A stretch of DNA of 64,000 nucleotides from Acaryochloris sp. CCMEE 5410. GTDB lineage: Bacteria > Cyanobacteriota > Cyanobacteriia > Thermosynechococcales > Thermosynechococcaceae. The translations under genes were made by a program, and so were the position numbers. The notes beneath the pieces were generated by a model. The model did no database searches and was not told where the DNA came from. It saw only the letters and a program-made list of their open reading frames with translations. Each line of letters begins with the position of its first letter. The first letter of the stretch is position 1. Of this stretch, positions 34,718-42,533 are shown piece after piece. The stretch covers positions 2,852,001-2,916,000 of the forward strand of contig NZ_AFEJ02000001.1 in assembly GCF_000238775.2 (NCBI RefSeq). The letters run 5' to 3'.

Positions 34718-35242
34718 GTGTCTGAAGTCGAGACCCACCTGCAAATGATGAGCGCCTACACCAAAGGCCGTGAGGCCTTTGAACATGGTTGCTATCGAGA
34801 AGCTGTAGAAGCCTTTTTACAAGCCATCGCTTTAGTCAATCGGAATTCTCCTTTGGACGGCGAAATGCAAATGTGGCTGGTGACGGCCTATCAAGCGGCA
34901 GGACAACAGCAAGAGGCCATTAGTCTATGTCGCAAACTACAGATGCATGCTCACTGGGAGACGCGCAAGCAAAGTAAGCGACTGCTGTACATTTTAGAAG
35001 CCCCGCAACTCGAGAAAAAGTCAGAATGGCTGACCCAAATCCCTGATTTAAGCGATGTCAATGAAGAAGATGTCAACGAACGGATGGGCGTCGGCACCTT
35101 CACACCATCCGTTCTTAAACCTCACCCCCCTGAACCAGAACCAATTGATTGGAGCCAAGTCGACACCAAAGAAAGCAATATTGTTGGGGTTGCCCTCATT
35201 GCACTCCTGCTAGTCCTAGGAGGCTTAGTATGGTTGGGGTGA
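34718..35242 (+). CDS. TPR-like protein with C-terminal membrane anchor
   Basis: A 174-residue protein starting at GTG 34718. Residues about 10-80 form TPR-like helix pairs (YTKGREAFEHGCYREAVEAFLQAIAL; MWLVTAYQAAGQQQEAISLCRKL). An acidic linker precedes one C-terminal helix (IVGVALIALLLVLGGLVWLG), so it is tail-anchored with the TPR in the cytoplasm. It follows the DUF58 gene by 36 bp and could be a fifth member of that operon, perhaps as an adapter for the MoxR complex; that is inference from position. No catalytic motif is present. Confidence 0.7.
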   Translation: MSEVETHLQMMSAYTKGREAFEHGCYREAVEAFLQAIALVNRNSPLDGEMQMWLVTAYQAAGQQQEAISLCRKLQMHAHWETRKQSKRLLYILEAPQLEKKSEWLTQIPDLSDVNEEDVNERMGVGTFTPSVLKPHPPEPEPIDWSQVDTKESNIVGVALIALLLVLGGLVWLG

Positions 35243-35481
35243 TGGTCCGTCTCTAGATCTCTCCTCTCAGTATGAGCACAATGCCATAGCGTGCAGGATT
35301 AAGATCATAAAAATGACGACAAGATAATATTCAGTCCAAAAATGGGAATGTTAGAGTGACAATAGACACTCACCCCGACCCCAAGAATGTCTTAGGCATA
35401 AATTCTGCATTGAGTGGGGTGAACAATAACCTCAGTCCCAAATGGCAGACTAGTCTTTATCACCAGTGGAGTTGCTAAGGC

Positions 35482-36039
35482 GTGGATTATTCCCAACCCC
35501 ATATCTCTGGAAGAGATGTTCAATCTGAAATCCTGCAGTTGAACCAACAAATCCAAATGCGAGATCAATTAGTAGATCAGCTTTCAAGTGAGCTGTATCG
35601 ACTGATTAAAGCAAATCCTGCAGCCCTTCCACCGGCCCAAGGACTGAGTCCAACTGCTCCAGCTCTCCCGATGCCAACCTCCCCCGCCCCTGAGGCCAAT
35701 CAAGGGGACTTGACCGCTTTGGAATCCCAAATCGAATTTTATCAAACCCAAATTGATAAGCGGGATGCTCAAATCGCTCATTTACAGAGCTCTTGCCAAA
35801 GTCTAAGCGAGCGCAATCAAATGCTGGAGCATGTCATTCAAGAACTGCCAGAGGTCTATCGTCAGAAATTTTCCAATCGGCTTAATCATGTCAAAACCAA
35901 AGTGAAATCTTTGCAGTTGGAAAATCGCAGATTATACTCAGCCCTGCAGGATTCTAACTATCCCTCAACAACCGATAGAATGTCCTTACCTGCTCGCAGC
36001 AAAGCCGCCCGAGAACGGACATCATCATCCATAGAGTGA
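35482..36039 (+). CDS. Coiled-coil protein of unknown function
   Basis: A 185-residue soluble protein starting at GTG 35482. An N-terminal coiled coil (residues about 12-45: EILQLNQQIQMRDQLVDQLS) is followed by a Pro/Ala-rich linker and a second coiled coil at about 75-155 (ALESQIEFYQTQIDKRDAQI; SLQLENRRLYSAL). The tail is basic and Ser-rich. The repeated 'RDxQI/L' heptads suggest dimerisation. No recognised domain. Neighbours are the TPR gene 239 bp upstream and the UDP-sugar genes 200 bp downstream, which give no clear hint of its role. Confidence 0.6.
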   Translation: MDYSQPHISGRDVQSEILQLNQQIQMRDQLVDQLSSELYRLIKANPAALPPAQGLSPTAPALPMPTSPAPEANQGDLTALESQIEFYQTQIDKRDAQIAHLQSSCQSLSERNQMLEHVIQELPEVYRQKFSNRLNHVKTKVKSLQLENRRLYSALQDSNYPSTTDRMSLPARSKAARERTSSSIE

Positions 36040-36239
36040 ATGAAGTGAAGTGGGGCCGAGTTCGGTCAATCCACCTTCCACCTTGGATTCAACGCTAGAT
36101 GATGTTGTTCTTCCTGTCCTGGATAGAGATTTATTTTCATGCCAAGACATAGCGCTTTTCTTAATTGTCAGGCAAACTTAGGAAGCAGTAGCCATATTGT
36201 TACCTTCCAGTCTAATTTTTGTTGTGAAAAGCCCTAATT

Positions 36240-37163
36240 ATGAGAATATTGGTCACCGGTGGTGCTGGTTTTATTGGATCTCACTTAATTGACCGCTTGA
36301 TGGCAGACGATCACGAAGTGATTTGTTTGGATAACTTTTATACGGGACGTAAACATAATGTTCTGAAATGGTTAGACAATCCCAACTTTGAAATTATTCG
36401 CCATGATGTAACAGAGCCGATCCGCCTGGAAGTGGACCAAATTTATCATTTAGCGTGCCCAGCGTCGCCTGTCCACTATCAATATAATCCTGTCAAAACC
36501 ATTAAAACGAATGTAATGGGTACCTTGATCATGTTAGGGCTAGCCAAGCGGATTAAGGCCCGATTTCTCTTGGCTTCTACATCAGAAGTCTATGGAGACC
36601 CAGAAGTACATCCTCAAACGGAAGAATATCGAGGAAATGTGAATCCCATCGGCATCCGTAGCTGCTACGACGAAGGTAAACGAGTGGCTGAAACCCTAGC
36701 CTTTGATTATCATCGTCAAAATAACGTCGACATCCGAGTCGCTCGCATTTTCAACACCTATGGTCCCAGGATGCTGGAGCAAGATGGGCGAGTCGTCAGT
36801 AATTTTGTCGTTCAAGCGTTGAAAGGCATCCCTTTAACCGTCTATGGCTCCGGCAAACAAACCCGTAGCTTCTGCTATGTCTCGGATTTAGTCGAGGGCC
36901 TGATGCGACTGATGAATGGGAACAGTATTGGTCCCATCAATTTGGGTAATCCCGATGAGTATACGGTGTTAGAGTTGGCCCAAACCGTTCAATCTATGGT
37001 CAACCCGGATGCCGCCATTGAATATAAGCCTTTACCAGCAGACGACCCACAACAACGTCAGCCGGATATTACCAAAGCTCGAACCGAATTAGGATGGCAA
37101 CCCACCATTCCTTTGAAAGATGGTTTAGAACGTACCATTGAACATTTTCGAACTCGACTTTAG
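36240..37163 (+). CDS. UDP-glucuronate decarboxylase (UDP-xylose synthase)
   Basis: A 307-residue extended short-chain dehydrogenase. The NAD-binding GxxGxxG is [16 protein letters not shown]-specific blocks are [39 protein letters not shown] and [13 protein letters not shown], and the catalytic Tyr/Lys pair is in [11 protein letters not shown]. It converts UDP-glucuronate to UDP-xylose with NAD+ retained. The next gene makes UDP-glucuronate, so the pair forms a two-step UDP-glucose to UDP-xylose path, used for cell-surface polysaccharides. The window holds no glycosyltransferase that would use the product. Confidence 0.92.
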   Translation: MRILVTGGAGFIGSHLIDRLMADDHEVICLDNFYTGRKHNVLKWLDNPNFEIIRHDVTEPIRLEVDQIYHLACPASPVHYQYNPVKTIKTNVMGTLIMLGLAKRIKARFLLASTSEVYGDPEVHPQTEEYRGNVNPIGIRSCYDEGKRVAETLAFDYHRQNNVDIRVARIFNTYGPRMLEQDGRVVSNFVVQALKGIPLTVYGSGKQTRSFCYVSDLVEGLMRLMNGNSIGPINLGNPDEYTVLELAQTVQSMVNPDAAIEYKPLPADDPQQRQPDITKARTELGWQPTIPLKDGLERTIEHFRTRL

Positions 37164-37269
37164 GTAAAACTGCAAAATTAGAGGACCCACTGCCTTAGGC
37201 AGCTCAGTACTCTATTTCCCCCTTGACGATGCGCCCTTGAATACATTGCTGGTTATATAGGAGTTTTAT

Positions 37270-38649
37270 ATGAAAGTCTGTGTGATTGGAACAGGTTATG
37301 TCGGTCTAGTGACTGGCGCTTGTTTAGCTCGCATTGGTCATCACGTCATTTGTGTTGATAACAACGAAGAAAAAGTCAAAGTCATGCAGGCTGGTCAGTC
37401 CCCTATTTTTGAGCCTGGCCTATCAGAAATTCTGCGTGAGTCCATTGATGCTGGCAATATTGAGTTCACAACGGACTTAAAGGCGGGTGTCGAACATGGC
37501 GATATTTTGTTTATTGCGGTGGGCACTCCGGCACTGCCGACAGGAGAGAGTGATACCCGCTATGTTGAGGCGGTGGCTAGAGGGATTGGTTCTCACTTAA
37601 CGGGTGACTATAAGGTCATTGTCAATAAGTCGACGGTGCCGATTGGCTCGGGGGACTGGGTGAAGATGATTGTCTTGGATGGCCTGGCAGATGCTAAAAA
37701 GCAGGCTGGAGAAGCAATCGACACCTCTAATTTAGACAGCAAAGGCTTGTTCGACGTCGTCAGTAATCCTGAATTTCTCCGGGAAGGCTCTGCCGTTTTT
37801 GACACCTTTAACCCCGATCGCATTGTTTTAGGAGGGGCCGATCCCAATGCGATCGCAAAAATGCAGGAACTCTATGAGCCCATCGTCAAACGCCAGTTCG
37901 CGGAAGATCAATCTCTTCCACCTGTCCCCGTGGTGGTCACGGATCTGAGTTCTGCAGAAATGGTGAAGTACGCTGCGAATGCCTTTTTGGCCACCAAAAT
38001 TAGCTTTATCAATGAAGTGGCTAATATTTGCGATCGCGTCGGTGCTGACGTGGTGCAGGTCGCCAAAGGCATTGGTTTAGATTCCCGAATTGGCAGTAAA
38101 TTCCTCCAAGCGGGCCTCGGCTGGGGGGGATCTTGCTTCCCTAAAGATGTATCGGCCCTGGTGCATACGGCTACAGACTATGGCTATGAAGCGATCTTGC
38201 TAGAGTCCACCATCAAAGTGAACCGGCATCAGCGTGTGATCGTGATTGAGAAGCTCCAGCAGACCCTGAAAATTTTGAAGGGGAAAACTGTGGGGCTACT
38301 GGGTTTAACCTTTAAGCCCGATACAGACGATATGCGAGACGCACCAGCCCTCACACTAATCGATGAGCTTAATCGCCTAGGGGCCAAGGTTAAAGCCTAT
38401 GATCCCTTACTATCCCAAAGTGGTTCTAGTCATGGCCTATCTAACGTCAGTGTAGAAACGGATGTTGAACGTTTAGCCGATCATTGCGACGCCCTGGTCC
38501 TGGTCACGGACTGGGATGTCTTTGAGACGTTGAATTACAAGCGGATGGCCGAGCTGATGACACATCCTGTGATTATTGATGGTCGTAATTACCTGGATCG
38601 CAAGATGCTGGAAGAGGCTGGCTTCCAATATGTTGGCATTGGCCACTAA
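37270..38649 (+). CDS. ugd: UDP-glucose 6-dehydrogenase
   Basis: A 459-residue enzyme. NAD-binding VCVIGTGYVGLVTGACLA begins the chain; family blocks are NPEFLREGSAVFDTFNPDRIV and SSAEMVKYAANAFLATKISF, and the catalytic cysteine lies in GLGWGGSCFPKDVSAL. The C-terminal domain has LLGLTFKPDTDDMRDAPAL. It oxidises UDP-glucose to UDP-glucuronate with two NAD+. It lies 106 bp after the UDP-xylose synthase gene on the same strand, with its own ribosome site TAGGAG before ATG 37270. A 13-bp hairpin follows the stop. Confidence 0.95.
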   Translation: MKVCVIGTGYVGLVTGACLARIGHHVICVDNNEEKVKVMQAGQSPIFEPGLSEILRESIDAGNIEFTTDLKAGVEHGDILFIAVGTPALPTGESDTRYVEAVARGIGSHLTGDYKVIVNKSTVPIGSGDWVKMIVLDGLADAKKQAGEAIDTSNLDSKGLFDVVSNPEFLREGSAVFDTFNPDRIVLGGADPNAIAKMQELYEPIVKRQFAEDQSLPPVPVVVTDLSSAEMVKYAANAFLATKISFINEVANICDRVGADVVQVAKGIGLDSRIGSKFLQAGLGWGGSCFPKDVSALVHTATDYGYEAILLESTIKVNRHQRVIVIEKLQQTLKILKGKTVGLLGLTFKPDTDDMRDAPALTLIDELNRLGAKVKAYDPLLSQSGSSHGLSNVSVETDVERLADHCDALVLVTDWDVFETLNYKRMAELMTHPVIIDGRNYLDRKMLEEAGFQYVGIGH

Positions 38650-38654
38650 TTCCC

Positions 38655-38694
38655 GGCCGCATCGAGCTTAAGATCCGACCGGCTCGATGCGGCC
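38655..38694. terminator. 13-bp hairpin between convergent ugd and dipeptidase genes
   Basis: GGCCGCATCGAGC (38655-38667) pairs perfectly with GCTCGATGCGGCC (38682-38694) around a 14-nt loop. The right arm encodes the last residues of the dipeptidase gene, whose stop is at 38668-38670. Neither flank has a U-run, but strength and position suit a shared bidirectional stop. Confidence 0.6.
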
Positions 38695-39426
38695 ATAGCG
38701 GGCCTTAAAAGTCAGATGAGGCTGTTCAAGCTGATTGAGCCAGGCCCACATCTGATCCCCTAAACAAAAATGCCACCATTCGTTTTGATGCCGTTGGAAG
38801 CCTGCTTGGCTCATGGCATCGCACATAATCCTACGGTTTTGATCGGCTTGCTCTGCAAGCCGTTTTTCGTTGGGTGGGGTTTGAGGATTGTTGGCCAGAT
38901 CTGCAAAGTAGTGGGGATGCGATCGCACCGACAATTCATCAATCTCAGATCCCATAAACACAGGCTCATCTGTCTGTTGATCAAACAGAGTGATATCTAC
39001 TGCAGCGCCAGTACTGTGCGGAGGAGGTGACTTGGGATTCAGGTTGGGGGGAGCCCATAATCCATAGACTTCCTGCCACGCGGCTTCTGTTTGACTGGAC
39101 GATAAGGTCTCTGCATGCCAGCCTTTCTCTTTGAGTACTTGGTCATAAGTGAAATTCACCATAAAAGCCTGTACCGCAATGGGGCGATAGGCATCAAAAA
39201 TCATAATTTGCCAATGAGGCTGACGCTGTTGTAAGTAGTCTTGAGCAGCTTGGAGAGCCGCTAGCACGCCCTTCCGGAGGAAATAGGGAGATGCCTGTTC
39301 ATAGGGTGCACCTAAAACTTCATAAGGATGAGGCGTTTCAAAGGCAAAGAGATCCTGAGGAATGGGTAACAGCGTCTCTCCTGATTCAACAATCGGCATT
39401 TGCAAATAAGGTTTGCTGATCGGCAT
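38668..39426 (-). CDS. D-Ala-D-Ala dipeptidase (VanX/DdpX family, M15D)
   Basis: A 252-residue zinc peptidase. Motifs are IFDAYRPIAVQ, where the Arg stabilises the transition state, HSTGAAVDITLFD, supplying the zinc His and Asp, and EWWHFCLGDQ, carrying the catalytic Glu and the third zinc His. It hydrolyses D-Ala-D-Ala dipeptide; in non-pathogens the family recycles peptidoglycan precursor. No vanA/vanH-type ligase or vanR/S pair lies next to it, so glycopeptide resistance is unlikely. No signal peptide, so cytoplasmic. It ends inside the hairpin shared with ugd. Confidence 0.9.
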   Translation of the reverse strand: MPISKPYLQMPIVESGETLLPIPQDLFAFETPHPYEVLGAPYEQASPYFLRKGVLAALQAAQDYLQQRQPHWQIMIFDAYRPIAVQAFMVNFTYDQVLKEKGWHAETLSSSQTEAAWQEVYGLWAPPNLNPKSPPPHSTGAAVDITLFDQQTDEPVFMGSEIDELSVRSHPHYFADLANNPQTPPNEKRLAEQADQNRRIMCDAMSQAGFQRHQNEWWHFCLGDQMWAWLNQLEQPHLTFKARYGRIEPVGS

Positions 39427-39563
39427 ACCAAAAACTCAAACTAGAGGGAATACACAGAGGTCAGGGTAGTGATGGCATCCCTTAAATCAGTACTTAAGGC
39501 TCCCATCAGACCATCCCCAAGGGCTGACAACTCCAACAACCATAAGCTGACTCATGACTATCG

Positions 39564-40409
39564 CTAGCCTGATGATACAGATTTTACAGGCTCTCTAGCA
39601 TTCACCTGTTCGTTGTGTAATCCATACCGGCTCCTTTTGTAGCTGTCTAGCTGAATGCCATCTAAATTGACATCTGATAAATCAGCCCCTCGCCATGAGG
39701 TGTGGGCAAAATCTTTGAGTTCTGTGACAAGGTTGGCTATCACTTGGAGCGTTATCCCCAAAAAAACGAGACAGAGGAGGCTCCAAGCGATCCCTGCCAC
39801 CAGTTGTTGGACATTCAAGAGACTACTGGCTCGAGTGCCACTAAAAAAGCAAACGCCATACGCCGCGCACCCACCGACGGTATAGATGGCCACGGTAACC
39901 AGTCGGGTCCTAGCCATCACACTCATCCCCAAACTGAAGACTCCCCCAACACAGGCCATCAGGACAGCCGCTTGAGGATCATTCTTGAGCATCACCCCAC
40001 CATAGAAGAAACCTAGTAGTGCACCTGTGGTCAGAGCTGCGATGGGTTTGACTCGTTTTCGACTGGGGAAAATTGCACTACTGATGCCAGCACTTGCCAA
40101 AAAACCGAGCAAGGCTAAGAGATAAGGGTAGGTTGAGATCTCCGAGGTGAGACCTAATGCACCAAAGAGCATCTGACTCATGGCATAAAAGGCCAGCCCT
40201 ACAAAATCGATAACGACCAATAGCCCGATTAAGATAGACTCAGGACCATAACCTACCCTGGCTCGATCAAAATTGGCCCCTTGTAATTGAGCCAAATCGA
40301 AACTACATCCTCGAAGATCAGAACCACTAAAATTGGCCTGCTGTAAATTCTGACCTCGAAATGAACGATTCCGTAGGTTTCGGTTAGACCACTTGTGTAC
40401 TTTAGCCAT
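39564..40409 (-). CDS. Pentapeptide-repeat membrane protein
   Basis: About 281 residues from ATG 40409; a longer frame reaches 40442. Residues 5-60 carry A(N/D)LxX pentapeptide repeats (NLRNRSFRGQNLQQANFSGSDLRGCSFD is the style), then about five membrane helices (SILIGLLVVIDFVGLAFYAM and so on), and a short second repeat stretch (WRGADLSDVNLDGIQL) near the end. Cyanobacteria have many such proteins; their function is unknown. Its ATG overlaps the ATG of the divergent glycosidase-like gene in the sequence CATG, so both may share an unusual start region. Confidence 0.75.
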   Translation of the reverse strand: MAKVHKWSNRNLRNRSFRGQNLQQANFSGSDLRGCSFDLAQLQGANFDRARVGYGPESILIGLLVVIDFVGLAFYAMSQMLFGALGLTSEISTYPYLLALLGFLASAGISSAIFPSRKRVKPIAALTTGALLGFFYGGVMLKNDPQAAVLMACVGGVFSLGMSVMARTRLVTVAIYTVGGCAAYGVCFFSGTRASSLLNVQQLVAGIAWSLLCLVFLGITLQVIANLVTELKDFAHTSWRGADLSDVNLDGIQLDSYKRSRYGLHNEQVNAREPVKSVSSG

Positions 40410-41328
40410 GCAACGATTACGAATTTTGGGATGGGCAGCCATCTGTTTTAGTTTACTAACCCCTTTATACTGTTATGGCAGATCACAATGGCAACGTCCG
40501 GCCCAAACCCCTCAGATACAGCAGTTGTTTGCCGGTATTACCTACCAACGGCAAGTTTATACTTCTCCGCGCCCCTATATCGTTCATATTGCCAAGATTG
40601 ATCTCACCCATCCTGGTATTCGAGTGATCGCGACCCCAGGGCAGCCTGCAGACGATGACAATGAGTTCCGTGCCCAACCGACCTCAGCCTTTCTCACCCA
40701 GTTTCGCCTGCAGTTAGCCATGAACGCAGGTTATTTCTATCATTTCAACGAAAAAACCCCTTGGGATTATGCGCCTCATACAGGCGGTCGGGTGAATGTA
40801 TTAGGACAGTCCATTAGCATGGGACAACCCTATTCTCCTCCGCAGAAACAGTGGCCCGTTCTCTGCCTTGATCAAAACCAGCGGGGCCGAATTGTAGAAA
40901 CGGGACATTGTCCATCTGATACCCTCCATGCTGTAGCGGGTAACTATATCCTTCACCCTGATCAACCACTACAGTTGGATTCAGATAAACCCTATGCCCG
41001 TTCAATTGCAGCCTTGGACCCAACCGGAACAACCCTCTGGCTGATTGTAGTAGATGGCAAACAGCCCGACTACAGTGAAGGAGCAACTCTTGCTGATATT
41101 GAGCAACTGATCAAACAGATTGGCGCTGATATTGCCCTCAACCTCGATGGTGGCGGATCCACAACGTTAGTAACGTCTACCCGATCTGGAGCGAAACTGT
41201 TGAATGCGCCGATCCATGGCAAGTGGCCCATGAATGAACGACCCGTTGCAACCCATTTGGGTATCTATGCCTCCCCCATAGGGGAAATGGCTGATGCCCA
41301 GTTCAATTCTTCACAAAACGCCCCCTGA
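40408..41328 (+). CDS. Phosphodiester glycosidase-family (NAGPA-like) exported protein
   Basis: About 306 residues from ATG 40408; a TTG 15 bp upstream is less likely. A single N-terminal hydrophobic stretch (ILGWAAICFSLLTPLYCYG) serves as signal or anchor. The domain has LAMNAGYFYHFN, AVAGNYILHPD, ARSIAALDPTGTTLWLIVVDG and DIALNLDGGGSTTLV, the hallmarks of the NAGPA/phosphodiester glycosidase fold. The family cleaves sugar phosphodiesters and binds cell-wall or exopolysaccharide material; the substrate here is unknown. It is divergent from the pentapeptide-repeat gene with start codons interlocked. Confidence 0.82.
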   Translation: MQRLRILGWAAICFSLLTPLYCYGRSQWQRPAQTPQIQQLFAGITYQRQVYTSPRPYIVHIAKIDLTHPGIRVIATPGQPADDDNEFRAQPTSAFLTQFRLQLAMNAGYFYHFNEKTPWDYAPHTGGRVNVLGQSISMGQPYSPPQKQWPVLCLDQNQRGRIVETGHCPSDTLHAVAGNYILHPDQPLQLDSDKPYARSIAALDPTGTTLWLIVVDGKQPDYSEGATLADIEQLIKQIGADIALNLDGGGSTTLVTSTRSGAKLLNAPIHGKWPMNERPVATHLGIYASPIGEMADAQFNSSQNAP

Positions 41329-41357
41329 ATCAATCATGCCCTTGCCCATTCCAGCAG

Positions 41358-42041
41358 TTAGGGAGTAAGCAGCAGAGAAGTTCCCTGTCCAACCCCTAGC
41401 TGGGTTAGCAACTCTGATCGGAATGCAGCCTGAAGAACCTGTTTTGAAGAAGGATCAGACTGCAAAACTGCTTGATAGGGCTTTTGGCCCCGATAGTTGC
41501 CAGGTGGGTTGTAATTACATACCCAAATTTCTTGAGGACCTGAGCGAACATAGGCACAACCGACTTCAGTCGTCTTCTGCCAAACTAGCTGGGTATAGTG
41601 CCCACAAACCGCAGAGCAGCGATTGGTCTCGTAATCATAATGCTTGATTTCATCGCCCCACATATTCACCACTTCGGTCGGGGAGAGTTGTTGGTGAGCT
41701 GCCCACGTTAAGTTCTCTCCATAGGGATTATTGGGACGGTGGTAGAGTCGGAAATTATCGTTAGCCAAATGATTCGCCCAGGCTTGGGCATGCTTGGCCA
41801 AATCATCTGACCAAGTGAGCGGGGGAATACCTGTTCGCTGACGCCATTGATTATGAGCCTCTAGCATCTCTCGTGACCACGTTGGACGATGCACATTAAG
41901 GCTGGTAGAGGCTTGGGTATGAGATGGATTGGCTGGCTGGGCAGGATGATCTGTACACGCTAACGCAACCGATGTTGCAACACTACCGACACCCACCAAA
42001 CTGAAAGCAAGACAAAGCGAAAAATATAGCTTACGCAGCAT
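41358..42041 (-). CDS. CAP-domain (SCP/PR-1) exported protein
   Basis: A 227-residue exported protein. The signal peptide ends near VALACTDHPA, and the Cys there could be a lipobox residue (SVALAC is a loose fit). The CAP domain has MLEAHNQWRQRTGIPPLTWSDDLAKHAQAWANHL, NPYGENLTW, HYTQLVWQKTTEVGCA and WVCNYNPPGNYRGQ, with the His and Glu of the CAP cavity present. Secreted CAP proteins are widespread; their bacterial function is unsettled. The gene stands alone, converging with the glycosidase-like gene 29 bp away. Confidence 0.88.
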   Translation of the reverse strand: MLRKLYFSLCLAFSLVGVGSVATSVALACTDHPAQPANPSHTQASTSLNVHRPTWSREMLEAHNQWRQRTGIPPLTWSDDLAKHAQAWANHLANDNFRLYHRPNNPYGENLTWAAHQQLSPTEVVNMWGDEIKHYDYETNRCSAVCGHYTQLVWQKTTEVGCAYVRSGPQEIWVCNYNPPGNYRGQKPYQAVLQSDPSSKQVLQAAFRSELLTQLGVGQGTSLLLTP

Positions 42042-42533
42042 GGAAACACATCATCAAATTACTCAACATAGATGAATCACCGGGTTCAGAGATACTTCAA
42101 GCCATAAAAAAGGCCTATCCAAAATAAATAGGCACTCGAAAACATGTCCTACTCCTAAATTTCATGCATTAAATGACTCCAAAAGGCATGGAGTAGCAGA
42201 AAGGAATCGACAATAGTTTTTTCTAAAAGAATGAAAAATCAATATCGTTGTCGGGCTTTACCTCTATCAACGATTGAGCAGCCCTATTTCTGTCCTCAAA
42301 ATTGGCAGAAAACAAACGGTGTCTATATCTTGTATAACTGACGAAGAGAGAAAAATAGTCCAGTGGAAATACCGAATTCTAAAAAAAACGATTTTAAATC
42401 CTTAATACTTCTCAGCATCAGTACTGTTTTAAAGCTATCAAAAAGCGAAAAACACTGAACTCTAACATATTAATTTCATCGACAAACAAAGAGCATTAAG
42501 TTACTCATGTAACAGAGCATTGAGTCTGATGCT
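42042..42533. other. AT-rich intergenic region with a minus-strand hairpin
   Basis: About 490 bp with no coding region I can support. It holds the minus-strand hairpin at 42105-42133 and otherwise AT-rich DNA with A-runs. The stretch from the radical SAM stop at 42534 to the hairpin, 400 nt, could be a long 3' UTR or a separate small RNA. Confidence 0.5.
42105..42133 (-). terminator. Rho-independent-like terminator on the minus strand
   Basis: GCCTAT (42113-42118) pairs with ATAGGC (42128-42133) around a 9-nt loop. On the minus strand the stem is followed by C and six T residues. The stem is only 6 bp, so confidence is moderate. Confidence 0.45.

Noticed and set aside
38668-39426. VanX-like gene as evidence of vancomycin resistance
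   Set aside because: No vanA or vanH ligase/dehydrogenase or vanR/S regulators are near; the family also occurs as a peptidoglycan recycling enzyme.
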